Shown here: one piece after another, positions 16,301 through 25,756 of the stretch
Numbering within the stretch: the first letter of the stretch is position 1
How the letters are laid out: the number at the start of each line of letters is the position of its first letter
Source of the DNA: Candidatus Bathyarchaeia archaeon
GTDB taxonomy: Archaea; Thermoproteota; Bathyarchaeia; Bathyarchaeales; Bathyarchaeaceae
Assembly: GCA_035283685.1 (NCBI GenBank)
Contig: DATETJ010000002.1
Coordinates: 248,001-312,000, forward strand
DNA: 64,000 bases
Direction of reading: 5' to 3'
Translations under genes and position numbers: made by a program
Notes under the pieces: model-generated
Seen by the model: the letters and a program-made list of their open reading frames with translations, nothing else
The model's database searches: none
What the model was told of the DNA's origin: nothing

Positions 16301-16590
16301 TATCTGGGACGTCGCCAAGCTCTTCGCCGTTCATCCCGAGCTCGCACTTTGACGATGCCTCGGTGCACGGCGCATGACACACAGTAGTATTTGGTCTCAA
16401 CATGAGTGGGCAGATAGGCACCTCTTTGACGAAGCTCTCGAGCCAGTGTGGGCTCAACCAAAGTTACCGGACGAGAGATCTTCTTCGCCTTGTCAGATGG
16501 GACCAAACCTCCGCATGAACTACACTGCACTAGATCGCTTCGTCCCTTTCCGCCTTTGGCTCGGCCTCGGCTTTTTCTTTTCACAGGCAC
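16297..16590 (-). CDS. rps26e: 30S ribosomal protein S26e
   Basis: The 97-residue protein is S26e, a zinc-ribbon protein at the mRNA exit channel. It begins MPVKRKSRGRAKGGKGRSD, has the first zinc pair in VQCSSCGGLVPSDKAKK, and the second in YYCVSCAVHRGIVKVRA. The basic tail is typical. S26e is found in TACK archaea and eukaryotes, which helps place the organism. The gene is isolated, convergent with the CDP-alcohol transferase and divergent from the PfkB kinase. Confidence 0.96.
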   Translation of the reverse strand: MPVKRKSRGRAKGGKGRSDLVQCSSCGGLVPSDKAKKISRPVTLVEPTLARELRQRGAYLPTHVETKYYCVSCAVHRGIVKVRARDERRRAWRRPRY

Positions 16591-16654
16591 CTTTCGCAGC
16601 CCCAGAGTTTAATTATTATTCGAATGAAGTAGCATGCTTATAGATGTTTCCACC

Positions 16655-17575
16655 ATGACACATAAAAGCAAATTTGACCTTGTGACGGTCGGGCACTTTG
16701 CCGTAGACACTATAAACTTACCCATAGTAACGCCGGCGAGAACAACGTTAGGAGGACCGCCAACATACGTTTCAGTCGCAGCTGCGAGACTTGGCGCCGA
16801 GGTTTCCGTAATCTCAAAGGTTGGCGGCGATTTTTCAAGAGAGCATCGAGATTGGCTTCTGAGCAACGGCGTAGACTTATCAGGGCTAAAACAGGTCGAA
16901 AGGAGTGTCACCACACATTTCATTCTTAGATACCAAGCCGCTAATGAACGAAAGCTTCAGCTGAAAACTCGTGCTCCCCGAATATCTGCGATGGACATAC
17001 CGGCTTCGCTGCAAGCCGAAGCCATCCATGTTGCACCAATTGCAAATGAGTTGTCAACAGACACAATTGCAAAGCTTCGTAAAACAACCAACACGCTGTC
17101 GCTTGACCCACAGGGCTTTGTACGCTCCTTCAACACATGGGGGAACATGAAGCCTAGGCACTGGGCGCCCAGATCAACTTTGGAACTAATTGATGTATAC
17201 AAATCCTCGATAAACGAGATGAAAATGGTAGTGGGAACCCACGAGGTCAAACAAGCCGCAAGAAAGATCCAAGACTACGGTGTAAAGGTTGTGATTGCTA
17301 CGCGAGGTCTGAAAGGTTCAACGCTTCTCATAGACAACGCCTTCTACAACGTGCCCGCATCCAAACCACAAGTAGTTGTTGATCCCACAGGTGCTGGCGA
17401 CGCGTATATTGGTGCCTTCTTAGCCGAATACATTGAGGGTAAGGATCCATTCTGGTGTGCTTGTGTGGGTTCTGCAATGGCTTCTTTCGTGGTGGAGGGC
17501 GTTGGTCCAGAAAGATTTGGCAGCAAGCAAGAGACTTATGAGCGAGCTGGGCGAATATATCAGAAAGACATATGA
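16655..17575 (+). CDS. PfkB-family carbohydrate/nucleoside kinase
   Basis: This ribokinase-fold enzyme phosphorylates a sugar or nucleoside whose identity I cannot assign. The first signature is around LGGPPTYVSVAAARLG and the second is VVDPTGAGDAYIGAFLAEY with the catalytic Asp of GAGD. I prefer the ATG at 16655 (MTHKSKFDLVTVGHFAVD), because the family fold begins there; an ATG at 16634 adds seven residues. The gene precedes a small Cys/His protein by three bases, so the two are cotranscribed. Confidence 0.88.
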   Translation: MTHKSKFDLVTVGHFAVDTINLPIVTPARTTLGGPPTYVSVAAARLGAEVSVISKVGGDFSREHRDWLLSNGVDLSGLKQVERSVTTHFILRYQAANERKLQLKTRAPRISAMDIPASLQAEAIHVAPIANELSTDTIAKLRKTTNTLSLDPQGFVRSFNTWGNMKPRHWAPRSTLELIDVYKSSINEMKMVVGTHEVKQAARKIQDYGVKVVIATRGLKGSTLLIDNAFYNVPASKPQVVVDPTGAGDAYIGAFLAEYIEGKDPFWCACVGSAMASFVVEGVGPERFGSKQETYERAGRIYQKDI

Positions 17576-17578
17576 AAG

Positions 17579-17824
17579 GTGATTAAACTAGGTGGTGCAA
17601 GCGTCGTGGGACGTGTTTCTAAAGGCGTGAAATGCAGTGTGACTGGATGCAGCAACGACGCTATTCGTTCACTGCAAACTGATAAAGTGAAAAACGCGGG
17701 TCTAAAAGTCAGCGAGTCCCGGCGAACATATCTGTGTAAAGAACACTATAAGGAATTCAAAAAGGAAACAAAGAAAGACCGTGCCCTAGAAAAGTGGAGA
17801 CGTGGCGTTCCAGGCAGAACTTGA
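17579..17824 (+). CDS. Small Cys/His protein, likely zinc-binding (up to 81 aa)
   Basis: I do not recognise a named family. The protein has a CSVTGC motif near residue 19 and CKEHY near residue 53, a C-x4-C/C-x2-H pattern that suggests a zinc site. It is strongly basic with a lysine-rich helix (YKEFKKETKKDRALEKW), consistent with ribosome or nucleic-acid binding. The ORF begins with a GTG; an internal GTG at 17606 is also possible. It follows the PfkB kinase by three bases. Confidence 0.65.
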   Translation: MIKLGGASVVGRVSKGVKCSVTGCSNDAIRSLQTDKVKNAGLKVSESRRTYLCKEHYKEFKKETKKDRALEKWRRGVPGRT

Positions 17825-17938
17825 GAATGTCCTACCTAGCGTTCTTTCAAACAGACCATCGATACGTGAACGCAAGACTAATCTGTAGAAAACTCATTCT
17901 ATGATTGAGTTCGCATAATTGAGCGAGGCAGACCTGTT

Positions 17939-19768
17939 TTGAGAATACTGCAGCTGCATTCCGACTTCATTGAGATCAAGCCGATAAAAAAAGAGATAGC
18001 CATAGCCGAGGATGCTGAGACAAGGCCCTTCAGACTAGACGACCTTGTCGTTCTGTTCACATGTGTGGAGCAGGGCGACGACGAATCAGTTGCTAAGCAA
18101 GCTATGAGCGCTGTGAACGAGTCGCTGAAGACCCTGAAAGCAAATAGAATCCTGATCTATCCGTATGCGCACTTGAGCACGAATCTAGCCAAGCCTGCAG
18201 ACGCTCTCAGAATTCTCAAAACAATGGAAAAGCACTCCACAAACCTTGGCCTAGAGACACATCGAAGCCCCTTCGGGTGGAACAAACAGTTCACTATCTC
18301 CATCAAAGGGCATCCCTTGGCAGAACAGTCAAAAATCATTGTGCCCATAAAGGAGGCTAAGAAAGGGAGAACGGTAAAGAAGTGGAAAGTTCCCAAGCCC
18401 GAATATTTGATACTGAAACTGAAAGGAGACACTGCAGACCCGAAAGACTACCCGTTTGGAAAAGGCGAAGAGGACATCAAGACTCTTGTTGACAAGGAAG
18501 TCTTCAAGAAGGAAGCCCCGGGTGGAGAACCGCGTATCATTTCAGTTTTGAAGAAATTCGGATTTGAATGGGAACCCAGCTCCGACTCGGGGCACATGCG
18601 GTATGGACCAAAAGCCGCATTGATGGTTGATTTGGCTGGAGACTACGCATGGCAAAGCGTAAACGAGCTCAAAATACCGAGTTTCTCAATAAAAGGCACA
18701 AACCTGTTTAATTTGAATGTCCCAGCGATCAAGGAACATGCTGACCTGTTTGGCGAAAGACTCTACACAATGCGGGTTGACAATGAAGAGTTCATCCTGA
18801 AGTATGCATCATGTTTTCAGCAGTTCACAATGTTGAAAGACTGGATGATCAGCTACAGGCAGATACCATTCGGAATGTTCGAAATCGCAGACAGCTACCG
18901 ATTGGAACAGTCAGGCGAGACGTTGCTGGGATTCAGACTACGAAGATTCTATATGCCCGATTATCATGTTTTTTGCAGAGACCTCGAACAAGCAAAAGAG
19001 ATGATGCTCAGAGTTCACAAGAAAATCCACGAAAAAGTCAGAGAGCTGGGCAACCACTACGTTTCTCTCTACAACCTGACAAAAAGTTTCTTTGAAAAGA
19101 ACCGGGACTTCATGAGAGAGCTAGTTGAAGCCGACCAGAGGCCTGCTCTCTTGCACTTCGTCCCTGAGGGAAAATACTACTGGGTCATCAATGTGGAATA
19201 TCACATAACTGATGAGCTCAAAAGGTCAAGAGAGATAGCCACGGTTCAAATTGACATGGGAAACGCGAAACGATTCGGAATCAAGTACATTGACGAGAAA
19301 AGAGGAGAATCATATCCGCCTATCCTGCACACCGCCGTTATAGGAGGAATAGAACGTTACATCTACACAGTCTTGGATGCGGCACTGAAGAAGAAGGTTC
19401 CAAGTTTGCCTCTTTGGCTATCGCCAACGCAGATTAGAATCATCCCGATTTCGGACAAATTCACTAAAGACGCGGTGAAAATTGCGGACGAACTGGAAAC
19501 GCATGATATACGAGTAGACATCGACGACCGACCTCTAACTATGCAGAGAAAGGTCCGAGAGGCAGAAATGGAATGGATAAACTATGTGTTAGTTGTCGGT
19601 CAGAGAGAAATGGAGTCTGGGATTCTAGCGGTTCGGGACCGAGAACTGAAGACGATTAGAAAACTGAGGATTCAAGAGCTAACAGAGGAGTTGAGGGCGA
19701 AAACTGCTGGAAAACCTCTTCGCTCGCTGACTTTGCCTAGAGAGCTGTCCAAGCGCCCGCAATTCTGA
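17939..19768 (+). CDS. thrS: Threonyl-tRNA synthetase, archaeal type
   Basis: This 609-residue class II synthetase charges tRNA-Thr. The N-terminal 140 residues form the archaeal D-aminoacyl-tRNA-deacylase-like editing domain (MRILQLHSDFIEIKPIKKE), which clears mischarged serine. The catalytic domain includes AKHL-type motifs in archaeal form: FNLNVPAIKEHADLFGERLY, motif 2 in DSYRLEQSGETLLGFRLRRF, and YMPDYHVF. The C-terminal anticodon-binding domain starts at LPLWLSPTQIRIIPIS. The start is TTG, supported by the conserved N-terminus. It is monocistronic. Confidence 0.95.
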   Translation: MRILQLHSDFIEIKPIKKEIAIAEDAETRPFRLDDLVVLFTCVEQGDDESVAKQAMSAVNESLKTLKANRILIYPYAHLSTNLAKPADALRILKTMEKHSTNLGLETHRSPFGWNKQFTISIKGHPLAEQSKIIVPIKEAKKGRTVKKWKVPKPEYLILKLKGDTADPKDYPFGKGEEDIKTLVDKEVFKKEAPGGEPRIISVLKKFGFEWEPSSDSGHMRYGPKAALMVDLAGDYAWQSVNELKIPSFSIKGTNLFNLNVPAIKEHADLFGERLYTMRVDNEEFILKYASCFQQFTMLKDWMISYRQIPFGMFEIADSYRLEQSGETLLGFRLRRFYMPDYHVFCRDLEQAKEMMLRVHKKIHEKVRELGNHYVSLYNLTKSFFEKNRDFMRELVEADQRPALLHFVPEGKYYWVINVEYHITDELKRSREIATVQIDMGNAKRFGIKYIDEKRGESYPPILHTAVIGGIERYIYTVLDAALKKKVPSLPLWLSPTQIRIIPISDKFTKDAVKIADELETHDIRVDIDDRPLTMQRKVREAEMEWINYVLVVGQREMESGILAVRDRELKTIRKLRIQELTEELRAKTAGKPLRSLTLPRELSKRPQF

Positions 19769-19815
19769 TGTTCATTACGTCCAAACTCAGAATACAGATT
19801 TGACATCCATACATG

Positions 19816-19826
19816 TTATATAGAAT
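19816..19826 (+). promoter_or_regulatory. TATA-like element of the membrane protein gene
   Basis: TTATATAGAAT ends about 20 bases before the ATG at 19846. The spacing suggests a leaderless transcript and argues against the upstream ATG at 19813, which would lie inside the promoter. Confidence 0.5.
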
Positions 19827-19845
19827 AAATATCGCAGCAAAGGTC

Positions 19846-20823
19846 ATGGACAAACGACAGCAGGTTGTTGTTCAAGAGCAGACGCCAAAGTTCACACCTA
19901 CTCCAGTCGAAGAGCCGCGAATAAGTAGGTTGGAACTTCTTTTCAGGAAGATGTCTTTAGCGGCAATAACCATGCTTGGGATAGGATATATCCTTGTAAA
20001 CGCCCCAGTGGCGATACTGATTGGCTACTCCATCTCGACCATACCGATTACTTCTCAAGCAAACATTAGCGCCGTCGCTGGAAGAACTCTCTTCCTCATC
20101 GCTTCATCCATATCTATCGTACTTGGCCTGCTCCTCATTTACGGCTCAGTTCAGTTCTATGAAAGGGGCAGAGTTAAAGACCCAGCCTTTCTAGGAGTGG
20201 CGCTCGGCTCGTTCTATTTACTTTGCCTTGGCACGGGCTCGACGCTACTACTTTCCGAGAGTAATCCAGCAGCTTTGACCTTGACAATCGCTCCCTTGAT
20301 TATGGTCACAAGCGCTGCGCTTTATACTTCGTCTGATGTACGTTCGAAGCTGTTGGGCTCGGCATTGGGCATTTTGAGTGGGGTCGTTTTGGCTTACGCT
20401 ATACTAAACCTTCGCGTGCTTGACCTCGTCTTTGGATGGGCCATTCCATTCACCGGTCCCTTTCTGTCGTTTACGGTCCTTGAAAGCGCAACTGTTGTTC
20501 TTGTGCCGATTGCTGTCACGGTTCACACGATCTACAGCTATGCTGGAGAAGAACGACCTATTCCACATGTGTTCGCACTATTGGTTGCACTTGTGTATGG
20601 GTTAGGCGCATTTGTCGGTTCGATCGTGCTTTCACTGAGCTTCTGGAGCTTGATATGGCAATCGCCGTGGATTGGACCGTTCCATAGTTTGCCCGAGTGG
20701 CTCATGAATGTTGTTGTATTTTGGAGTGCCAGCCTCGTCCTTTTGGACATCGGGGGCATACTGTTAATTGCTGTGGCTTGCACCGGATTCATCTGCATAG
20801 CGCGTGAGTTATCAAGATTTTAG
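19846..20823 (+). CDS. Uncharacterised multi-pass membrane protein
   Basis: After a soluble N-terminus of about 45 residues, the protein has roughly eight hydrophobic segments, including ITMLGIGYILVNAPVAILIG and LFLIASSISIVLGLLLIYGS. No transport, catalytic or metal-binding motif is evident. I place the start at MDKRQQVVV; the longer ORF begins 11 codons earlier. It lies alone between thrS and ilvE. Function unknown. Confidence 0.7.
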   Translation: MDKRQQVVVQEQTPKFTPTPVEEPRISRLELLFRKMSLAAITMLGIGYILVNAPVAILIGYSISTIPITSQANISAVAGRTLFLIASSISIVLGLLLIYGSVQFYERGRVKDPAFLGVALGSFYLLCLGTGSTLLLSESNPAALTLTIAPLIMVTSAALYTSSDVRSKLLGSALGILSGVVLAYAILNLRVLDLVFGWAIPFTGPFLSFTVLESATVVLVPIAVTVHTIYSYAGEERPIPHVFALLVALVYGLGAFVGSIVLSLSFWSLIWQSPWIGPFHSLPEWLMNVVVFWSASLVLLDIGGILLIAVACTGFICIARELSRF

Positions 20824-20849
20824 AGAAATTGACCAGCCGCCTGCAAAAA

Positions 20850-20858
20850 AGTATAAAT
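20850..20858 (+). promoter_or_regulatory. TATA box of ilvE
   Basis: AGTATAAAT preceded by an A-run (BRE-like) lies about 57 bases before the GTG start at 20908. The leader that follows includes GAGGAGG seven bases before the start, a strong Shine-Dalgarno sequence. Confidence 0.6.
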
Positions 20859-20907
20859 GCCTAACGAATGTTGCATACGTATTCCATAGCGAAAGAGGAG
20901 GAAATCC

Positions 20908-21798
20908 GTGGAGAAGGAACCAGCTGTATACGTAGATGGTAAGTTCTACCCTAAATCTGAAGCGAAAGTTTCCGTATACGATCATGGCCTCCTCTACGGC
21001 GACGGCGTGTTTGAAGGTATACGGGCATATGACAATGTAGTCTTCAGATTGAAGGAACACATCGAGCGGCTGTACAAGTCTGCACACAGCATCATGCTGC
21101 AGATACCCATTACTCAGGAGCAGATGATTAAGGCTGTCTTAGATACTCTCAGGAAAAACAAGCTCAAAGACTCTTACATACGTCTCGTAGTTACTCGCGG
21201 CGTAGGCGACCTGGGCTTAGATCCCAGAAAATGCTCCAAAGCCACAATCATAATCATCACCGAACCCATGATTGCGCTACACTCTAAAGAGAAGAAGGAG
21301 AAGGGCATAGCAGCAATGCTTACTTGGGTTAAAAGAGACCCAGTCGACGCCACAAGCCATGAAGTGAAATCACTAAACTACCTGAACAGCGTTCTCGCCA
21401 AGATTGAATCCAACAATGCAGGCGTCGATGAGGCCGTCTGCCTCGACCAGACAGGATTCGTGTGCGAGGGAGTAGCGGAGAACATATTCATCGTAAAAGG
21501 CAGGGAGATAATCACGCCGCCCACTTCCACCGGTGCCTTACACGGCATAACAAGAACTGCAGCTATGGAACTTGGGGAGAAACTTGGCTACGCGACAATA
21601 GAGAGAAATGTCACACCGAATGAACTGTTCACGGCTGACGAAGTCTTCTTGACAGGAACTGCCGCAGAGATCACACCCGTAAGAGAAATGAACAAACGGG
21701 TAATTGGCACTGGCAAAGTTGGACCCATAACCAGCAAGTTACTCAAGGAATTTGACAAAATGGTGAGAGAACCGAAACACGGGGTACGAATTCGCTAA
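20908..21798 (+). CDS. ilvE: Branched-chain amino acid aminotransferase
   Basis: This class IV PLP aminotransferase of 296 residues interconverts Val/Leu/Ile and their 2-oxo acids. The substrate loop YDHGLLYGDGVFEGIRAYD, the PLP-lysine context EVKSLNYLNSVLAKIE and the C-terminal phosphate-binding FLTGTAAEITPV are all present. The GTG start is preceded by GAGGAGG. It is convergent with the frameshifted aminotransferase gene that follows. Confidence 0.94.
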   Translation: MEKEPAVYVDGKFYPKSEAKVSVYDHGLLYGDGVFEGIRAYDNVVFRLKEHIERLYKSAHSIMLQIPITQEQMIKAVLDTLRKNKLKDSYIRLVVTRGVGDLGLDPRKCSKATIIIITEPMIALHSKEKKEKGIAAMLTWVKRDPVDATSHEVKSLNYLNSVLAKIESNNAGVDEAVCLDQTGFVCEGVAENIFIVKGREIITPPTSTGALHGITRTAAMELGEKLGYATIERNVTPNELFTADEVFLTGTAAEITPVREMNKRVIGTGKVGPITSKLLKEFDKMVREPKHGVRIR

Positions 21799-21810
21799 GT
21801 ATCCTTTGCC

Positions 21811-23015
21811 TCATCTCTTCTGTTTCGACACGAAGCCTTCCAGATGATTAAGACCTTCCTCCAACATTTCTTCAGGTGGTAGTATCACTGCTCTAAAGTG
21901 CCCAGACCCATAAGTTTCGTCAAACCCTGAACCATGGACTACTAGAACGCCAGTCTCCTCAAGAAGTTGACGTGCAAAGTCGCCATCAGTCTTCCACTGA
22001 GACCCGACGCCTTCAACTTTTGGAAAAACGTAAAAGGCGCCTTCAGGCTTGGCACTACTTATTCCTCTGATTTGATTGAGACGTTTCCATGCATAGTCCC
22101 GCCTTCGCAGCAACTTCTGTGTCATCTCTTCAATGTGCTTCTGTGAACCTTTGAGGGCGGCAACTCCAGCCTTTTGAACAGGTGTACTTGCACTCAGGCG
22201 TATCCTCGTCTGCTTTGCCACGCATTCCTTAAGCTCAACAAGCTTTCCCTTGGGATCATGGAAGTACACGTAGCCTAACCGCCATCCAGTCATCAAATAG
22301 GTCTTGGAGAAACCGTTCATTCCAACAACGGGCACATCCTTAGCTATGTGCGCAGCACTAACGAAACCTTCCTTGAACACTATTCTGTCGTAAATCTCAT
22401 CTGAGACAAGCAGGAGGTCATGTTCGCCAGCCAAATCTATTATTTTCTTAACAGCTTTTTCGTTGTACAATGCACCTTTCGGATTGTTAGGGTTAATAGT
22501 CACTATAGCACGCGTTTTGTGAGAAATCTTCCGTTTAAGGTCATCAACGTTAGGTTGCCAGTTGTCTTCCTCAATGGTTTCGTACGAGACTGCACGGCCT
22601 CCGAAGAATTTCACATACGACATGTAGGGTGGATACGTTGGCCCTGGACCAAGACTTCATCGCCAGCTTCGACAATTGCAGCCATTAGCATTTGAATGCC
22701 TTCAGAGATGCCTTGGGTAACGATCACATCGTCAGCTTGAATGCTAACGCCATTAACTGTGCTTTCTTTTTCGCAGATAGCTTCTCGAAGTTCGGGCAAA
22801 CCTTCGGACGGCGCATACCAGTTATTACCTTCTTCAACCGCCTTCATCAGAGCCTTTTTGATGTATTCGGGCGTTTCAAAATCATATTTGCACGGGTCGC
22901 CAATGTTAAGATAGAGTATCTTTCTGCCTTGTTGCTCCAGCTTCTTCGCAAAGGTCAGCACATCGCGGATGGTATACTCAATTGATTGCGTACGCCTGGT
23001 CGCCCTAAACATCAT
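21811..23015 (-). pseudogene. Class I aminotransferase (alanine/aspartate type) with 1-base frameshift
   Basis: Two overlapping minus-strand frames together make one complete fold-type I aminotransferase of about 400 residues. The upstream frame (from the ATG at 23015, MFRATRRTQSIEYTIRDV) carries YLNIGDPCKYDF and ends after GDEVLV. The downstream frame carries NPNNPKGALY, SDEIYD, the PLP lysine in GFSKTYLMTGWRLGY and the C-terminal Arg region. Adding one C to the CC on the minus strand near 22647 restores the expected PGPTYPPYMSYV sequence, so a single-base deletion splits the gene. It may be a true pseudogene or a consensus error. The likely activity before disruption is pyruvate/glutamate transamination. 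Confidence 0.88.
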
Positions 23016-23125
23016 TCCTGCCTCTGCCGGTGTGCTGTGCAACTGACTCTAAAAGATTTCCGCAGCCAAAATGCCCAGTTTGCCACGCAAAACTTAACTT
23101 GAGAGCAGGAGAACACAGTCCAAAG

Positions 23126-24133
23126 ATGATCATTATGAAAACGCTGATTTTGGCAGAAGACGATGTCAAACGGCTTCTGTCGATGGAAGAGGTTATGGAG
23201 GCAGTAGAGCTAGCGTTTGCCGAGAAAGGGATGAATAGGGCACAAACGCCTTCCAAAGTATTTCTTTCCTACCAGAAATACAACGGCGACGTTCGAGCCA
23301 TGCCCTCTTATCTTGAAGGGCTTGACATCTCAGCGGTTGAAATTCTGAACGTCCACGAGAATAACAGAGCAAAGTTCAAGCTTCCCACGGTCATGGCAAC
23401 TGTTCTAATGCTGGAGCCGAAGAACGGAACGCCTATAGCCATGATTGGTGGCACCTATATTGCCAACCTGAGGACGGGTGCTGCAGGCGGCATCGCTGCC
23501 AAGTATTTGGCGAAGAAAAGCTCGAAAATTGTGGGCTTGGTTGGCGCTGGAGCACAGGCAAAAGCACAGCTAATGGCGTTACTAACGCTTTATGGCAGTC
23601 TTGAAGAAGTGAGGGTTTGGAGCCGAACAAAGCAAACGCGAGAGGAGTTCTTAGAGCACATCAAAAGAGAGGTGGGTAAGAGGATTACACGGGTTGTTCC
23701 AGTAGAACGCCCAGAAGATGCTGTTTGGAAGGCAGACATCATTGCGACGACCACTCCTTCTAGGGCGCCAGTTGTTCTAAATGATTGGATTCAGCCCGGC
23801 GCGCACATAAACTGCATCGGAGCAGATGCACCAGGCAAGCAGGAAATAGACTCAGGCATACTCAAGCGAGCCAAGATTGTTGTGGACGATTGGGAGCAGG
23901 CTTCTCTCAGCGGCGAAATCAACGTTCCGTTCTCGCAGGGCGTATTGAAAAAAGAAGACATCTGGTGCAGCCTTGGTGAAATCGTTGCAGGTCTGAAACA
24001 AGGTAGAAAAAGCGACGATGAAATCACAGTTTTCACTTCCACCGGCTTGGCTGTACAAAGCGCGGTCACTGCCAACATTGCTTACAAAAAGGCTATGGCA
24101 CACGGCTTGGGACAGATGATCGAGCTCTTATGA
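23126..24133 (+). CDS. Ornithine cyclodeaminase/mu-crystallin family (archaeal alanine dehydrogenase-like)
   Basis: The protein of about 335 residues begins at MIIMKTLILAEDDVKRLLSM, the family N-terminus. A longer ORF from 23030 overlaps the aminotransferase promoter and is unlikely. The Rossmann motif GLVGAGAQAKAQLMAL binds NAD(P), and LRTGAAGGIAAKYLA is the family substrate-loop signature. Members include archaeal alanine dehydrogenase and ornithine cyclodeaminase. Divergent placement next to an alanine-type aminotransferase favours alanine or related amino acid metabolism, as inference. Confidence 0.88.
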   Translation: MIIMKTLILAEDDVKRLLSMEEVMEAVELAFAEKGMNRAQTPSKVFLSYQKYNGDVRAMPSYLEGLDISAVEILNVHENNRAKFKLPTVMATVLMLEPKNGTPIAMIGGTYIANLRTGAAGGIAAKYLAKKSSKIVGLVGAGAQAKAQLMALLTLYGSLEEVRVWSRTKQTREEFLEHIKREVGKRITRVVPVERPEDAVWKADIIATTTPSRAPVVLNDWIQPGAHINCIGADAPGKQEIDSGILKRAKIVVDDWEQASLSGEINVPFSQGVLKKEDIWCSLGEIVAGLKQGRKSDDEITVFTSTGLAVQSAVTANIAYKKAMAHGLGQMIELL

Positions 24134-24156
24134 ATTTCGACGGAACTGCCGTTACT

Positions 24157-25251
24157 TCAAGGAATTTGAGTCTCTTTAGAGACAATGAATCCCTGAGAAG
24201 TGTATATCGTAACCTTCACGGTCGCAGACTGCCCTGCGTAGCTGCTCCAATTCCAATTGCAGACGATTAGAACCGTCGAGTTCTTATCAAGCCTCGACGA
24301 GGGGTCTGGCATCCATTGTGTTATGTTGATAGGAGCTTGCTGATTGACTGCAATTGTGATTCGGTTTATGTCGACGTATGTGGATGAAGCTGCCGCGTTA
24401 GTTACAGTGACATTGAACTGCTCAGTGCTTGTTGTAGCATTAAGAATGACCTGTGGAATATCAAGGATAACTGGTTCTGGAAGAGTCCGGGTGCGCAATG
24501 CAATGTATCCTTGCAGCGTACTCACGCCCACGGTGATGCTTTGATTCATAAGGGCTGTCCAGTTGTAGAAGCATTGGAACTTGACGGGGCTGTCGCCAGG
24601 ACTTAAGGCGTAGGGTAGGTTGGGAGTTACCTTATCTGTCGGAACAACGTTGCCCTCAAGACTAAACGCCGAGACGTTGACATAGGTTTGTGATGACTCT
24701 AGGTTTTGAACTGTCACATTGAAGTGGTTCACGCTTATGCCTGGGTTGAACTCGAGGTCTGTTATTATGAGAATGGTCAATGGCCTCTTAAGTTCGAAGA
24801 TCTCGCCTCTTCCATCTTGAGAGAAGATTCGGATTTCCACTGGTCTGTCAGTGTACGGTAGCCGGATACCTGTATAATTTGCCCAATTCCATGTGGCGCG
24901 GAAGGTCTGCGAGTGTCCCTTCCTGAGAATAAATGGGATTCCAGGTATTGCCTCTGTTATCACGTGAACTCTGTTATCGTCGGTTGTTCTGGCCTCGATT
25001 CTGGTTATGTTGACGTCGGAAAGTGAATATGAGGGGTTGAGCAGGGTGACATCGAAGAACCTCGTATTCTGCTCTGAGAACTCAACACTTTGTATGGTTA
25101 TGACAGGTTTCTCAGGAATTCGAAACTCGGATGGAGCATAATAGCCCATCGTGTACACGTAAGAGAATAGAGCGCCAACAATGAATGAAATGAGCAACAA
25201 CAAGATGAGTATGATTTTTGAAAGCCCATGAATACTTCGAACCAAGCGCAT
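24157..25251 (-). CDS. Membrane-anchored extracellular protein with three beta-sandwich repeats
   Basis: One N-terminal transmembrane segment (IILILLLLISFIVGALFSYV) is followed by an outside domain of about 325 residues. The domain contains three related units, each with an NVTVTN- or DVTLLNPS-type strand and ending in a Trp motif before the next unit (ATWNWANYTG, CFYNWTALM, CNWNWSSYAG). This looks like a repeated Ig-like/CARDB-like sandwich. Many N-x-S/T sites could be glycosylated. I do not recognise a specific family. The role is likely at the cell surface. Confidence 0.7.
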   Translation of the reverse strand: MRLVRSIHGLSKIILILLLLISFIVGALFSYVYTMGYYAPSEFRIPEKPVITIQSVEFSEQNTRFFDVTLLNPSYSLSDVNITRIEARTTDDNRVHVITEAIPGIPFILRKGHSQTFRATWNWANYTGIRLPYTDRPVEIRIFSQDGRGEIFELKRPLTILIITDLEFNPGISVNHFNVTVQNLESSQTYVNVSAFSLEGNVVPTDKVTPNLPYALSPGDSPVKFQCFYNWTALMNQSITVGVSTLQGYIALRTRTLPEPVILDIPQVILNATTSTEQFNVTVTNAAASSTYVDINRITIAVNQQAPINITQWMPDPSSRLDKNSTVLIVCNWNWSSYAGQSATVKVTIYTSQGFIVSKETQIP

Positions 25252-25407
25252 GATGATGTTCCCCTATTGTAAACCTCTATTCAATAAGACTCTTTGTATT
25301 CAAACTTTTCCCTCGGAAAAACTTGCATCAAGTTGGGCTAATTGCGATTAAGCAATCCAAGGTACTTGTGTCACTAGACACAATAAGACTTTGGAGTCCA
25401 CATACAA

Positions 25408-25647
25408 CTATTGAAGCTTTTCCTTTCGGAATGCTTTCTCTTCTTCCCATGGCGTGGCTTCTAATACGAGGTAAATGTCGTTTCCTTCTTGATGGAGCCG
25501 CCATGTTCGTCCACTCATGCGAGCTAGCTTAGCCAGTTGGCGAATTGGCACACTTTCGATGCGGCATCGAGTCTTCAGATAATCTTTTTCGCCGATTCGC
25601 TGGATGTAGCTTGCTCTCCCTATTTTCATCCGAATTCTTTCAGGCAT
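25408..25647 (-). CDS. Small hypothetical protein (79 aa)
   Basis: I do not recognise this protein. It is basic in the first two-thirds and ends in a charged EEEKAFRKEKLQ helix. The pattern MKIGRASYIQRIGEKDYLKT could be a small beta-barrel-like start. It follows L14e on the same strand after 110 bases, so it may be the last gene of the L15-L14e operon. Confidence is moderate because it is short and has no motif. Confidence 0.45.
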   Translation of the reverse strand: MPERIRMKIGRASYIQRIGEKDYLKTRCRIESVPIRQLAKLARMSGRTWRLHQEGNDIYLVLEATPWEEEKAFRKEKLQ

Positions 25648-25756
25648 AGAGTAACCTGCGCCCGCTTCTTACTAATTGTAGCTCTAAACCAAATATGCCT
25701 TATGATAACCTGCCGGCTTCAACTAATCTTGGAGGTTAGCAGAATCAGTTACTTTA

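Noticed and set aside
21811-23042. Two separate aminotransferase genes
   Set aside because: The two frames are complementary halves of one fold and join perfectly after adding a single base.
23030-23125. N-terminal extension of the alanine dehydrogenase-like protein with a CPVC motif
   Set aside because: It overlaps the divergent promoter region; the family N-terminus begins at MKTLILAEDD.
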